From Streptomyces avidinii (GTDB lineage Bacteria; Actinomycetota; Actinomycetes; Streptomycetales; Streptomycetaceae), in the NCBI RefSeq assembly GCF_014650695.1, contig NZ_BMVL01000009.1, forward strand, positions 167,714-231,713: DNA of 64,000 nt, read 5' to 3'. A program made the position numbers and the translations under genes. The notes beneath the pieces were generated by a model. That model searched no databases, was not told where the DNA came from, and was given only the letters and a program-made list of their open reading frames with translations. This document shows positions 52,511 through 60,451 of this stretch, piece after piece; within the stretch, counting starts at the first letter, position 1, and every line of letters starts with the position of its first letter.

Positions 52511-53245
52511 GTGGCAGAGGCACTGCTCGAACCAGTCGTACGACCGGCGCAGATCGGGATCATCCCGTCGCGCCGGGGTCTCCGCGCGCCCGGCGGCGGT
52601 CTCCCCGTGATCGTGCCCGTCCCGCCGGCGGGGCCGTCAGAGGCGCCCGTACGGACCGCCGTACCGATCCGGGGCGCCCTCGTGCCCGCACCGCGCGACA
52701 GCGCTGAGGCGGACGGGGCAGCCAAGAGCGAGACGGCCGAGGTGGTGGCCGGCACCACCGTCGACCACCTCACTGCGACCTATCAGGCGCACTACCGCTC
52801 GCTCCTGGGCCTGGCCGCGCTGCTCCTCGACGACACCGCCTCCTGCGAGGACGTGGTCCAGGAGGCCTTCATCCGGGTGCACTCCGCCCGCAACCGGGTC
52901 CGGGACCGGGAGAAGACCCTGGCGTACCTGCGCCAGACCGTCGTGAATCTCTCGCGGTCCGCCCTGCGCCGCCGCATCCTCGGCCTCAAGCTGCTCTCGA
53001 AGCCGATGCCCGACATGGCGAGCGCCGAAGAGGGCGCGTACGACCAGCTGGAGCGGGACGATCTGATCAAGGCGATGCGCGGGCTGCAGCGCCGCCAGCG
53101 CGAGGTGCTGGTCCTGCGCTACTTCGCGGACATGACGGAGGCCCAGGTCGCCGAGACGCTCGGAATATCGCTCGGCTCGGTGAAGGCGTACGGATCGCGG
53201 GGCATTGCCGCGCTGCGGGTGGCGATGGAGGCTGCGCAGTCATGA
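52511..53245 (+). CDS. SigE-family (ECF-like) RNA polymerase sigma factor
   Basis: The 244-residue sigma factor has region 2 (HYRSLLGLAALLLDDTASCEDVVQEAFIRVHSARNRVRD) and region 4 (LQRRQREVLVLRYFADMTEAQVAETLGISLGSVKAYGSRGIAALR) and no regions 1 or 3. That fits the actinomycete SigE-family group. An 85-residue Pro/Ala-rich extension precedes region 2, so the start is uncertain. The GTG at 52511 has a weak ribosome site, while a better site serves an out-of-frame GTG at 52498. It overlaps the membrane partner by four bases. Confidence 0.85.
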   Translation: MAEALLEPVVRPAQIGIIPSRRGLRAPGGGLPVIVPVPPAGPSEAPVRTAVPIRGALVPAPRDSAEADGAAKSETAEVVAGTTVDHLTATYQAHYRSLLGLAALLLDDTASCEDVVQEAFIRVHSARNRVRDREKTLAYLRQTVVNLSRSALRRRILGLKLLSKPMPDMASAEEGAYDQLERDDLIKAMRGLQRRQREVLVLRYFADMTEAQVAETLGISLGSVKAYGSRGIAALRVAMEAAQS

Positions 53246-54345
53246 TGGACGACCACACTTCGCAGGGCGGATCGGGCGGATCGGGCGGATCGGGCGGGGA
53301 AGAGGAGCTGCGCATCCTCCTGCGCGGGGCCGTCGAGGGCATGCAGCCCTCCGCGGACGCGCTGGAGCGACTGCGGTACGCCGTTCCCGCGCGCCGGACC
53401 CGCAACCGCCGGGCCGCCTTCGTGGGTGCCGCGGCCGCGGTGCTGCTCGCCGGGACCGCGATCCCGGCCGCCCTGCACCTGTCCGGAGCCGGCAGCGCGG
53501 CCGACGACCACCCGGCCATGGCCGGGCACGGCACGGCCGCGGGGGACAGGCGGGACGCACACGCCTCCGACCCGCACCAGAACGGATTCGGGGACCGCCC
53601 GAGGTCGAGCCACTCCTTCGGCGACCTCCCGGCCATCGGCGGAGTCACCGGGCAGCCGGACGCCACGGCGGGCCCCCAGGCGGGTGGTCAGACGGCCGGC
53701 CCGTCGGGCGCCGGTACCACCGCCGGACCCGGCGGTTCCGGCGGGGCTGCGATCGGCTCGGGCCCGATGCCGCCGGTGGCGGCGCCGGGCGTGCCCGGGT
53801 GCGGCGCGGACCAGCTCGGGGTGGTGGGCCATGCCCGGCCCCCGGAGAACGACGGCAGGGTGTACGGCAGCTTCCGGGTCGCCAACGTCTCGACGCAGGC
53901 CTGCGCGGTCAACGGCCAGGACGCCGTGACGGCCGCCCCGGCGGCCGGTACCGGGACCGGTTCGGGTTCCTCGGTCGCGGTGGTCGGCCACACGGCCGGG
54001 GATCCCGCGACCGGGCTGCTGCCCGATCCGTCGGCGGCTTCCGCGGCCCTCGTGCTCCCGCCGAACACCGCGTACGAGGTCCGCTTCGCGTGGGTGCCGT
54101 CGGGGGTGACCTGTACGCCGGGCAGCCCGGACGCGGGCGGGAAGCCGCCGCAGACCGACTCTGCGGGCACCTCGGCCGGCGCGGGCAACGGGGCCGCCTC
54201 CGACCCCGACGCCGGTTCGGGCCAGACTCCGCCGGGCGTGGCCGTCTCGCACACCCCGCAGTCGGGGGCCGCGACCACCCAGACGACGATCCCCGAGGCC
54301 TGTGGCGGAACGGTGTACCGGACGGGCGCGATCCCGGTGGCCTGA
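53242..54345 (+). CDS. single-pass membrane protein coupled to the sigma factor (possible anti-sigma)
   Basis: This 367-residue protein has a short cytoplasmic part (about 1-55), one transmembrane helix (about 59-80, AAFVGAAAAVLLAGTAIPAAL), a long Pro/Gly/Ala/Thr-rich region, and a C-terminal domain (about 190-365). That domain has paired Cys and a DUF4232-like look (LGVVGHARPPENDGRVYGSFRVANVSTQACAVNG). No zinc-binding anti-sigma motif (HxxxCxxC) is present. The ATGATG start overlaps the sigma stop (ATGA), so a regulatory link is likely, but it differs from known anti-sigma factors. Confidence 0.75.
   Translation: MMDDHTSQGGSGGSGGSGGEEELRILLRGAVEGMQPSADALERLRYAVPARRTRNRRAAFVGAAAAVLLAGTAIPAALHLSGAGSAADDHPAMAGHGTAAGDRRDAHASDPHQNGFGDRPRSSHSFGDLPAIGGVTGQPDATAGPQAGGQTAGPSGAGTTAGPGGSGGAAIGSGPMPPVAAPGVPGCGADQLGVVGHARPPENDGRVYGSFRVANVSTQACAVNGQDAVTAAPAAGTGTGSGSSVAVVGHTAGDPATGLLPDPSAASAALVLPPNTAYEVRFAWVPSGVTCTPGSPDAGGKPPQTDSAGTSAGAGNGAASDPDAGSGQTPPGVAVSHTPQSGAATTQTTIPEACGGTVYRTGAIPVA
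53266..53292 (+). repeat. 9-nt repeat (3 copies) at the start of the sigma-partner gene
   Basis: Three perfect GGCGGATCG units encode Gly-Gly-Ser repeats near the N-terminus. They are in frame. Confidence 0.85.
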
Positions 54346-54408
54346 GGGACGTCCTGCCGAGCGGGTCGTATGCGCGGACCAGGTCGGATGCGCAGCCCGC
54401 GCGGGCAG

Positions 54409-54435
54409 CCCGACCGGCCCGACCGGCCCGACCGG
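54409..54435. repeat. CCCGACCGG tandem triplet between convergent genes
   Basis: Three perfect copies of CCCGACCGG are followed by GGCCGGGCC-type bases that can pair with them. It lies between the sigma-partner gene and the convergent SURF1 gene and probably acts as a terminator region. Confidence 0.5.
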
Positions 54436-54449
54436 GCCGGGCCGGGCCG

Positions 54450-55235
54450 TTAGGCGGCGGGTTCCAGCAGGCCGGCCTCGGCGTCGCGGATGGTCTCCAG
54501 CTCGCGGCGGTAGAGCCGGAACCACATGAAGAGCACGAAGGCGACGAAGACGAACCACTCGCCGGTGTAGCCGAGGTTCTGGAAGGCCTTCAGGTCGAGC
54601 CCGGTGTTCGTCGGTGCCTGCGCGGGCACCGGAACCATCCCGTCCGACGGGGTCTGCACGGTCAGCCAGGCGTCGTACAGGTCGTATGCGACGAGGTTGA
54701 CCAGCGAGGCCGCCGCGATCACCCCGAGCTGCCCGGCCGGCAGCCCGCCCTCGGCGTGGACCCCCTTCGTGCCGGCGTTCTCCGACGCCTGCAGTGCCCC
54801 GGTGACCTCGACCCGCCCGGTGGGCGGGGCCGGCGCCTTCGCGGGATCCGCCGCCCCCGGCAGCCAGCCCCGCACCACCGGGACGGCCTTTCCGGAGTCG
54901 GTCTTCAGCAGGGTCAGCACGTAGAACCCGGACCGGCCGTCCAGTCGACGCTCGGGCACCAGCAGCTGGTCGCCGTACTCGCCGGCCGTCGAGGCCAGCC
55001 GTCCCGAGGTCGTCTTGTCGACCGGGAGCAGCGAGTCCAGGGGCGAGGCCACCTGATCGGCGGGCCGCTCGGCGGACGCCTCCCGGTGGCTGTCGACACG
55101 GTCCTCGAACCGGCCGAGCTGCCAGGACCCCATGAACAGGCAGAAAGGCACGGCGAGCGCGACGAAGACGTTGATCCCCCACCAGCGCGGGGTCAGGAGA
55201 AACCGGTGCACCCCACCACGGTACGGGGGGTGCAC
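54450..55235 (-). CDS. SURF1 family protein (cytochrome oxidase assembly)
   Basis: SURF1 proteins sit in the membrane and help insert heme a into cytochrome c oxidase. The 261-residue protein has an N-terminal helix (about 18-38), FMGSWQLGRFEDRV, a long beta domain (ending VRGWLP) and a C-terminal helix (about 220-242, WFVFVAFVLFMWFRLYRRE), the two-helix layout of the family. The GTG at 55235 has a good ribosome site (GGGAGGG). A GTG at 55211 (MHRFLLTPRWW) would fit the family N-terminus more tightly. Confidence 0.88.
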   Translation of the reverse strand: MHPPYRGGVHRFLLTPRWWGINVFVALAVPFCLFMGSWQLGRFEDRVDSHREASAERPADQVASPLDSLLPVDKTTSGRLASTAGEYGDQLLVPERRLDGRSGFYVLTLLKTDSGKAVPVVRGWLPGAADPAKAPAPPTGRVEVTGALQASENAGTKGVHAEGGLPAGQLGVIAAASLVNLVAYDLYDAWLTVQTPSDGMVPVPAQAPTNTGLDLKAFQNLGYTGEWFVFVAFVLFMWFRLYRRELETIRDAEAGLLEPAA

Positions 55236-55254
55236 CGGTCGCCCTCCCGCAGGG

Positions 55255-57060
55255 TCAGTGCGGCAGGTGCTTCAGCGCGAACTCCAGCTCCATCCGCACC
55301 TGCTTGATCCGCTCCTCCACCACCAGCGAACCGTGCCCGGCGTCGTAGCGGTACACCTCGTGCACCGCCCCGCGCGCGGCGAGGCGGTCCACGTAGTTGT
55401 CGATCTGGCGGATCGGGCAGCGCGGGTCGTTGACGCCCGCCGCGATGTGGACGGGGGCCTGCACGGCGTCCACGTACGTCAACGGCGAGGACGCCTCGAA
55501 GCGCTCCGGGACCTCCTCCGGCGCGCCGCCGAAGAGGGTGCGGTCCAGGGCCTTCAGCGCCTCCATCTCGTCGTGGTAGGCCGTCACGTAGTCCGCGACC
55601 GGTACGGCGGCCAGCCCCACGGCCCAGGCGCCCGGCTGCGTGCCCAGGCCCAGCAGCGTCAGGTACCCGCCCCAGGAACCGCCCGACAGCACCAGGCGGG
55701 CCGGGTCCGCGAGGCCGGAGGCGACCGCCCACTCCCGGACCGCCGCGATGTCCTCCAGCTCGATCAGCCCGACCCGGTGCTTGAGGGCGTCGGTCCACTC
55801 ACGGCCGTAGCCCGTCGAGCCGCGGTAGTTGACCCGCACCACGGCGAAACCGTGGTCCAGCCAGGCCGCCGGGGCGGATGCGAAGGCGTCGCTGTCGTGC
55901 CAGGTGGGACCGCCGTGGATCTCGAAGACCGTCGGGAAGGGGCCCTCGCCGTGGCCCGCCGGCCGCTGCGCGAGCGCATGGATCCGCCCGCCCGGGCCCT
56001 CGACCCACACGTCCTCCACCGGCACCGAACCGGGCGCCCGGAAACCGGGCGGGTCCAGTACGGTCCCGCCCGCGGTGGACCGTACCGTCGACGGCTCGGC
56101 GGCCGAGGACCACAGGTACTCCACCGTCCCGTCGGGCCGCGCGGTGGCCCCTGACACCGACCCCGGCGGCGTGTCCACGCGTACGAGCTCCCGTGCGGCC
56201 AGGTCGTAGCGCCACAGCTCACTGCGCGCCTCGAAGCTGTGCGCGACCAGCAGCGCGCTGCCGTCCGGGTACCACTCGGCGCTGACGTCGCCCGGCAGGT
56301 CGATCGCGAGCTCCTGCTCGGCGCCGGTGGCCACGTCCCAGACCATCGGCTCCCAGCGGCCGCGCCGCTGGTGGCCGACGAGCAGCCGGGTGTCGCCGAC
56401 GACCGGTGCGAAGCCGAGGACCTCCAGACCCAGCTCCTCGGTCCCGCCCCGGGTGTCGTCCAGCTCGGCGACGGTGCTCCCGTCGAGGGCCAGGACACGC
56501 AGGGCGGAGTGCATCGCGTCGCCGTGCTCGGTGTGCTCCACGGCCACGAGCGTTCCGTCGCGGGACAGGTCGCCGACGCCGGCCGACTCCCGGTGCCGGT
56601 AGATCACGGTGGGCGCCGAGCCGTCCGGCCGGACCACGTGGACGGTCGAACCGTCCTCGTCGGTGGAACGCCCCACGACGGCCGTCCCGTCACGCCCGAT
56701 GGCCAGCCCGGCGGGGTACGAGGGCGCAAGGCCCGGAGTGGCCGGTTCGTCGGGGCCGCCAGCGAAGGGCTGGCGCACCCAGGTGCCGAACTCGTCGCCG
56801 TCGGTGTCGGAGAACCACCAGATCCACTCGCCGTCGGGGGAGAGCGTGCCGTCGGTGGTGCCGTTGGGGCGGTCGGTGGCCTGTCGCTGCCCGCCGGTGG
56901 CGCGGTCCCAGGCATAGATCTCGAAGGTTCCGGTCGCGTTGGAAACGAAGAGCGAACGGTCCGGGGCGTCCTCGGCCCAGTCGGGCAGCCCGACGCGCGG
57001 TGCCCGGAACCGCTTCTCCCAGTCGGGCATGTCGGGGGTCATCACGCTGTCGCTGGTCAT
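55255..57060 (-). CDS. S9 family prolyl oligopeptidase-like peptidase
   Basis: The 601-residue enzyme combines an N-terminal beta-propeller (about 25-340, SPDGEWIWWFSD and DGTLVAVEH repeats) with a C-terminal alpha/beta-hydrolase domain. The triad is visible as SGGSWGGY (Ser462), GVNDPRCP (Asp545) and AGHGSLV (His576); IHGG gives the oxyanion hole. It lacks a signal peptide, so it is probably cytosolic. It starts at 57060 (MTSDSV), with the longer frame rejected. It lies 19 bases upstream of the SURF1 gene on the same strand. Confidence 0.9.
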   Translation of the reverse strand: MTSDSVMTPDMPDWEKRFRAPRVGLPDWAEDAPDRSLFVSNATGTFEIYAWDRATGGQRQATDRPNGTTDGTLSPDGEWIWWFSDTDGDEFGTWVRQPFAGGPDEPATPGLAPSYPAGLAIGRDGTAVVGRSTDEDGSTVHVVRPDGSAPTVIYRHRESAGVGDLSRDGTLVAVEHTEHGDAMHSALRVLALDGSTVAELDDTRGGTEELGLEVLGFAPVVGDTRLLVGHQRRGRWEPMVWDVATGAEQELAIDLPGDVSAEWYPDGSALLVAHSFEARSELWRYDLAARELVRVDTPPGSVSGATARPDGTVEYLWSSAAEPSTVRSTAGGTVLDPPGFRAPGSVPVEDVWVEGPGGRIHALAQRPAGHGEGPFPTVFEIHGGPTWHDSDAFASAPAAWLDHGFAVVRVNYRGSTGYGREWTDALKHRVGLIELEDIAAVREWAVASGLADPARLVLSGGSWGGYLTLLGLGTQPGAWAVGLAAVPVADYVTAYHDEMEALKALDRTLFGGAPEEVPERFEASSPLTYVDAVQAPVHIAAGVNDPRCPIRQIDNYVDRLAARGAVHEVYRYDAGHGSLVVEERIKQVRMELEFALKHLPH

Positions 57061-57156
57061 GCGCCCATTGTGGCCGCAGCGGTCCCCGGGATGCCGACTG
57101 CCCGGAACGGGCGCAGAGTGGAACGCATCGGCCGTCCCGTCCGAGGAGGAACGATC

Positions 57157-57324
57157 ATGGCCAAGAAGGCCCACACCGGCCACCACCGCCATCAGGACTC
57201 CGAGCGCGCCCAGGCGAAGAACACGGCCGCCGAGGCCCGAGCCAAGGCCGCGGTCCGGGACATCCACAGCACCGCCGCGAAGACGCGCGGCATGCAGCAG
57301 AAGGCCCAGGCCAAGCGCGGCTAG
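57157..57324 (+). CDS. 55-residue Lys/His/Arg-rich small protein
   Basis: A strong ribosome site (GAGGAGG, six bases away) starts a small basic protein: MAKKAHTGHHRHQD, then an Ala-rich helix (about 18-50) with AKNTAAEARAKAAVRD and a KAQAKRG tail. It would form one long amphipathic helix. The charge suggests nucleic-acid or ribosome contact; that is inference. The frame continues far upstream as antisense noise, so only this start makes sense. Confidence 0.6.
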   Translation: MAKKAHTGHHRHQDSERAQAKNTAAEARAKAAVRDIHSTAAKTRGMQQKAQAKRG

Positions 57325-57333
57325 CCCGGCCCG

Positions 57334-57374
57334 CGGACACCCCTCCCTGATCCGGCCCGACCGGCAGGACACCC
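57334..57374 (+). repeat. 41-bp direct repeat, copy 1
   Basis: The 41 bases starting CGGACACCCCTCCCTGATCC recur exactly at 57494-57534. The two copies are 160 bases apart (start to start). Confidence 0.9.
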
Positions 57375-57401
57375 TTGGGGGCGTCCTGCCGGTCGGGCCG
57401 G
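57352..57401. terminator. 19-bp hairpin built from the direct repeat
   Basis: CCGGCCCGACCGGCAGGAC pairs with its complement at 57383-57401. It ends the small basic gene's transcript. Only copy 1 has the complementary partner. Confidence 0.75.
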
Positions 57402-57493
57402 GCTCGCGGTGTCCGGCACGCACGCTCGCCGCGTTCTCGTCGGTCGCCGACGCTCCGCGTCGACTCCCTCCTCGGCCTTGCGATCGCACGCAC

Positions 57494-57534
57494 CGGACAC
57501 CCCTCCCTGATCCGGCCCGACCGGCAGGACACCC
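57494..57534 (+). repeat. 41-bp direct repeat, copy 2
   Basis: This is an exact copy of 57334-57374. It ends 14 bases before the start codon of the cytosine-deaminase-like gene, so it covers that gene's leader. Confidence 0.9.
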
Positions 57535-57548
57535 CCTACGCTGGCGCC

Positions 57549-58850
57549 ATGCGGATGATCGTCAGGGGCGCCCGGCTGCTGCACACCCACGGCCTTTCCG
57601 ATGTCGAGGTCGCGGAGGACGGCCGCATCGCGCGGGTGATCCCGTACGACGACCAGAAGGAACCACCCGCCACCGGCATCCTCATCGAGGCCCACGGCGG
57701 CCTGCTCAGCGCGCCCTTCGTCGAGCCCCACATCCACCTGGACACGGCCCTGACCGCCGGCGAGCCGCGGCCCAACGCCTCCGGCACCCTCTGGGAGGGC
57801 ATCGCCTGCTGGACCGAGCGCAAGCGGACCCTGACCCGCGAGGACGTGATCGCGCGGGCCACCGAGGTGCTGCGCTGGCAGGCCGCCCACGGGGTGCTGC
57901 ACGTGCGGACCCACTGCGACATCACCGACCCCGACCTCACCGCACTCGACGCGCTGCTGGAGGTCCGCGACCGGGTGCGGGACTTCATGACCCTGCAGAT
58001 CGTGGCGTTCCCGCAGGAGGGCATCGTCTCCTTCCCGGGCGGCGAGGGACTGCTGCGCGAGGCCGTCGCCCGCGGGGCGGACGTCGTCGGTGCGATCCCG
58101 CACTTCGAGGACACCCGCGAGGACGGCGTGGCCTCGCTGCACACGGCCTTCGCGCTGGCCGAGGAACACGGCCTGCGGGTCGACGCGCACTGCGACGAGA
58201 TCGACGACGAGCAGTCGCGCTTCGTGGAGGTGCTGGCCACCCTGGCCATGCGCTCGGGGCTGCGCGGCCGCGCCACCGCCTCGCACACCACGGCCATGGG
58301 CTCCTACAACGGCGCCTACAGCTACAAACTCCAGCGGCTGCTCTCCCGATCCGGCATCAACCTCGTCTCCAACCCCTTCGCCAACCTCGGCCTCCAGGGG
58401 CGCTTCGACGCCTATCCCAAGCGCCGCGGCCTCACCCAGGTCAAGGAGATGCTGGCCGCCGGGGTCAACGTCGCCTTCGGCCACGACGACGTGATGGACC
58501 CGTGGAACGCGCTCGGCACCGCCAACCCGCTGCAGACCGCCCTCGTCGGGCTGTACGCCGCCCAGCTCACCGGCGGCGACGAGGTCCCGCTGGCCTTCTC
58601 GATGGTGACGGAGCGCGCGGCGCGGGTGCTCGGCCTCGCGGAGACGGAGTACGGCATCACCGCGGGCGCCCCCGCCTCCTTCGTCCTGCTTCCGGCCCCC
58701 ACGCCCGAGGAGGCGATCCGCCGCCAGGTCCGCCCGCGGTACGTCGTCTCGCGCGGCACCGTCCTCGCCGAGACCCCGCCCGCCCCGACCCGGCTCAACT
58801 GGCCCGGGGAGCCCCCGTCCGAGGTCGACTTCGGCCGCCGCCTACGCTGA
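57549..58850 (+). CDS. cytosine deaminase-like amidohydrolase
   Basis: The 433-residue metal-dependent amidohydrolase follows CodA: EPHIHLD (His61, His63), DAHCDEIDDEQS (His214, Glu217), SHTTAMG (His246) and GHDDVMDPWN (Asp313). These match the iron/zinc ligands and catalytic Glu of cytosine deaminase, which releases ammonia from cytosine or isoguanine-type bases. Related enzymes use other amines, so the substrate is not certain. The ATG lies just after the second 41-bp repeat. The next gene starts 6 bases after the stop. Confidence 0.88.
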   Translation: MRMIVRGARLLHTHGLSDVEVAEDGRIARVIPYDDQKEPPATGILIEAHGGLLSAPFVEPHIHLDTALTAGEPRPNASGTLWEGIACWTERKRTLTREDVIARATEVLRWQAAHGVLHVRTHCDITDPDLTALDALLEVRDRVRDFMTLQIVAFPQEGIVSFPGGEGLLREAVARGADVVGAIPHFEDTREDGVASLHTAFALAEEHGLRVDAHCDEIDDEQSRFVEVLATLAMRSGLRGRATASHTTAMGSYNGAYSYKLQRLLSRSGINLVSNPFANLGLQGRFDAYPKRRGLTQVKEMLAAGVNVAFGHDDVMDPWNALGTANPLQTALVGLYAAQLTGGDEVPLAFSMVTERAARVLGLAETEYGITAGAPASFVLLPAPTPEEAIRRQVRPRYVVSRGTVLAETPPAPTRLNWPGEPPSEVDFGRRLR

Positions 58851-58856
58851 CGCCCC

Positions 58857-59453
58857 ATGAAGACATGGACTCCTGACACCGCATCGGCCCGCGCCGCCCA
58901 CGAGATCGCGGCGGAGTACGCGGACACGACCCTGCTGAACCACTCGGTCCGCTCCTATGCCTTCGCGGCCCGCTACGCGCAGCAGCACGAGCTGGCGTAC
59001 GACGCGGAACTCCTCTACGTCAGCGCCCTCCTGCACGACCTGGGCCTGACGCCGCCCTTCGACAGCCACACCCTTCCCTTCGAGGAGGCGGGCGGCCACG
59101 TCGCGCGCGTCCTGACGGCCGGCCTGGGCTGGCCGGCGGCCCGCCGGGCGCGCGCCGAGGAGGTCATCGTCCTGCACATGCGTGACGACGTGAGCGCGGC
59201 CGAGGACGTGGAGAGCCACCTCCTGCAGGTCGGCACCAGCGCGGACGTCTCGGGCCTGGGCCTCGCCTCCTTCGATCCCGCCTTCACCGCCGACCTCCTC
59301 GCCGCGTACCCGCGGGGCGACTTCGGCGCCGCGTTCCTGGCCCTGGTCGAGGACCAGGCCGTGCGCAAGCCGGACTGCGCGGCCGCCGCGTACGTGGCCG
59401 GCGGCGCGGCCGCCCGCATCGCGGCCAACCCGCTGGACCGGCCGCGGGCGTAG
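58857..59453 (+). CDS. HD-domain protein (cyanamide-hydratase-like)
   Basis: The 198-residue protein has the metal-binding HD pattern: TLLNHSVRSYAFA (His29) and LLHDLGL (His60-Asp61), with IVLHMRDD later. The NHSVRSY motif matches the cyanamide/urea-hydratase-like HD branch. It is encoded 6 bases after the deaminase gene and is probably cotranscribed, which suggests a role in handling amide or cyano-nitrogen compounds. The substrate is unknown. Confidence 0.85.
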   Translation: MKTWTPDTASARAAHEIAAEYADTTLLNHSVRSYAFAARYAQQHELAYDAELLYVSALLHDLGLTPPFDSHTLPFEEAGGHVARVLTAGLGWPAARRARAEEVIVLHMRDDVSAAEDVESHLLQVGTSADVSGLGLASFDPAFTADLLAAYPRGDFGAAFLALVEDQAVRKPDCAAAAYVAGGAAARIAANPLDRPRA

Positions 59454-59505
59454 CCCCGTACGCGGGGTCACGCATATCGCCCACCGGGTCGGATAGCGTG
59501 CCCGC

Positions 59506-59997
59506 ATGTCGTGGGACGAGGACGGAACACCGCACCCGCTCGCACTGCGCCGCACCGGCCGCAGCGAACTGGAACCGGACCGGCTGCCCGAGATGCGGGA
59601 GCTGGAGGTGCTCGGCTGGGAGCCGGCCCCCGAGGACCTGCGCTGGGTGTTCCTCCCGTACGTCTGGCCCCCCGCGGACCGCACCTGGATCCCGGACCGG
59701 TCCACCCACTGGGCGGTGGACACCTCCCTCGACGGCCACGGCCACATCACCGGCGTGGAGTGCGCCCCGCTGCCCGAGCCCGACCTCCGGGACCTCGACC
59801 GGGAGGCCGACGAGGCCCTCGACGCGCTCGGGCTCCCGCCCCGCCCGCGCGGCCGCCTCTGGCTGCTCCGCCCGGTCGGCCCCTTCACCACCGTCGGCGC
59901 ACTACTGGAACACCTCGACGCGCTGGCCGCCGCGGCCCCCGCCGAGACCCTCATCACCCTGACCCGGACCACCCTCGCCGAACTCGCGGAGCCCTGA
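59506..59997 (+). CDS. hypothetical protein (163 residues)
   Basis: This short soluble protein is rich in Leu, Pro and Glu: MSWDEDGTPHPLALRRTGRSE at the start, RWVFLPYVWPPADRTWIPDR in the middle and a helix near the end. I do not recognise the family, and no motif stands out. Codon use fits Streptomyces, with third-position GC high in this frame and not in the overlapping frames at 59498 and 59511. It follows the HD gene by 52 bases. Confidence 0.6.
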   Translation: MSWDEDGTPHPLALRRTGRSELEPDRLPEMRELEVLGWEPAPEDLRWVFLPYVWPPADRTWIPDRSTHWAVDTSLDGHGHITGVECAPLPEPDLRDLDREADEALDALGLPPRPRGRLWLLRPVGPFTTVGALLEHLDALAAAAPAETLITLTRTTLAELAEP

Positions 59998-60049
59998 GCG
60001 TGCGGCGTGGCTACCCTGGTGGTGAGGGGGTACCGCGGGAGGCGATCTC

Positions 60050-60328
60050 ATGCGTCGGCGCCATCACTTCCACATCGACCACGACGGGCACTCGGTGAGC
60101 GCCACGGTCCAGACGGGTCACACCGCCGTCGTGGAGGTACTGGTCGACGGCAAGGAGACCGGCTACGCCACGACGCACCACGACCACCCGGTGACCGTCC
60201 ACGTCGAGCTGCCCACGGACCCCCCGACCCAGGTCACGGTCCGCGCGACCCCCGGCCCGGGCGTCCCCCGCTGCATCCTCGAGACCCCGTCCACGGAGCC
60301 CCACATCATGTCCCCCCGCCCGTACTGA
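60050..60328 (+). CDS. small His-rich beta protein (92 residues)
   Basis: After a GGGAGG ribosome site, the ATG opens a 92-residue protein: MRRRHHFHIDHDGHSVSATVQ, then AVVEVLVDGKETGYATTHHDHPVTVHVELP. The strand-rich, His/Asp-rich pattern suggests metal or acid-base contacts, but no family is known to me. It is followed by 123 bases with only a weak hairpin (AAGGGC/GCCCTT at 60353-60384). Confidence 0.6.
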   Translation: MRRRHHFHIDHDGHSVSATVQTGHTAVVEVLVDGKETGYATTHHDHPVTVHVELPTDPPTQVTVRATPGPGVPRCILETPSTEPHIMSPRPY

Positions 60329-60400
60329 CCGGCGGAACCCCCCAACGCAGGAAGGGCCCGACCCGCGATGCGGATCAAGCCCTTGACCTGGTCTTACGAA

Positions 60401-60419
60401 GTCGGGGTAGCTGGTTTCG
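60401..60419. other. degenerate match to the 3' end of tRNA-Pro (possible att remnant)
   Basis: The plus-strand 19 bases starting GTCGGGGTAGC match the 3' terminal bases of tRNA-Pro (61276 on, plus-strand reading GTCGGGGTGGC) at 15 of 19 positions, in the same orientation. A copy of a tRNA 3' end is what a tRNA-targeting integrative element leaves. The match is weak and could be chance. Confidence 0.3.
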
Positions 60420-60451
60420 GCTCTGCGGGTGGGACGTCGACCCGCAAGGCG

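Noticed and set aside
56239..57156. long plus-strand frame in front of the 55-residue basic protein
   Set aside because: It is antisense to the S9 peptidase gene. Only the part after the GAGGAGG ribosome site looks real.
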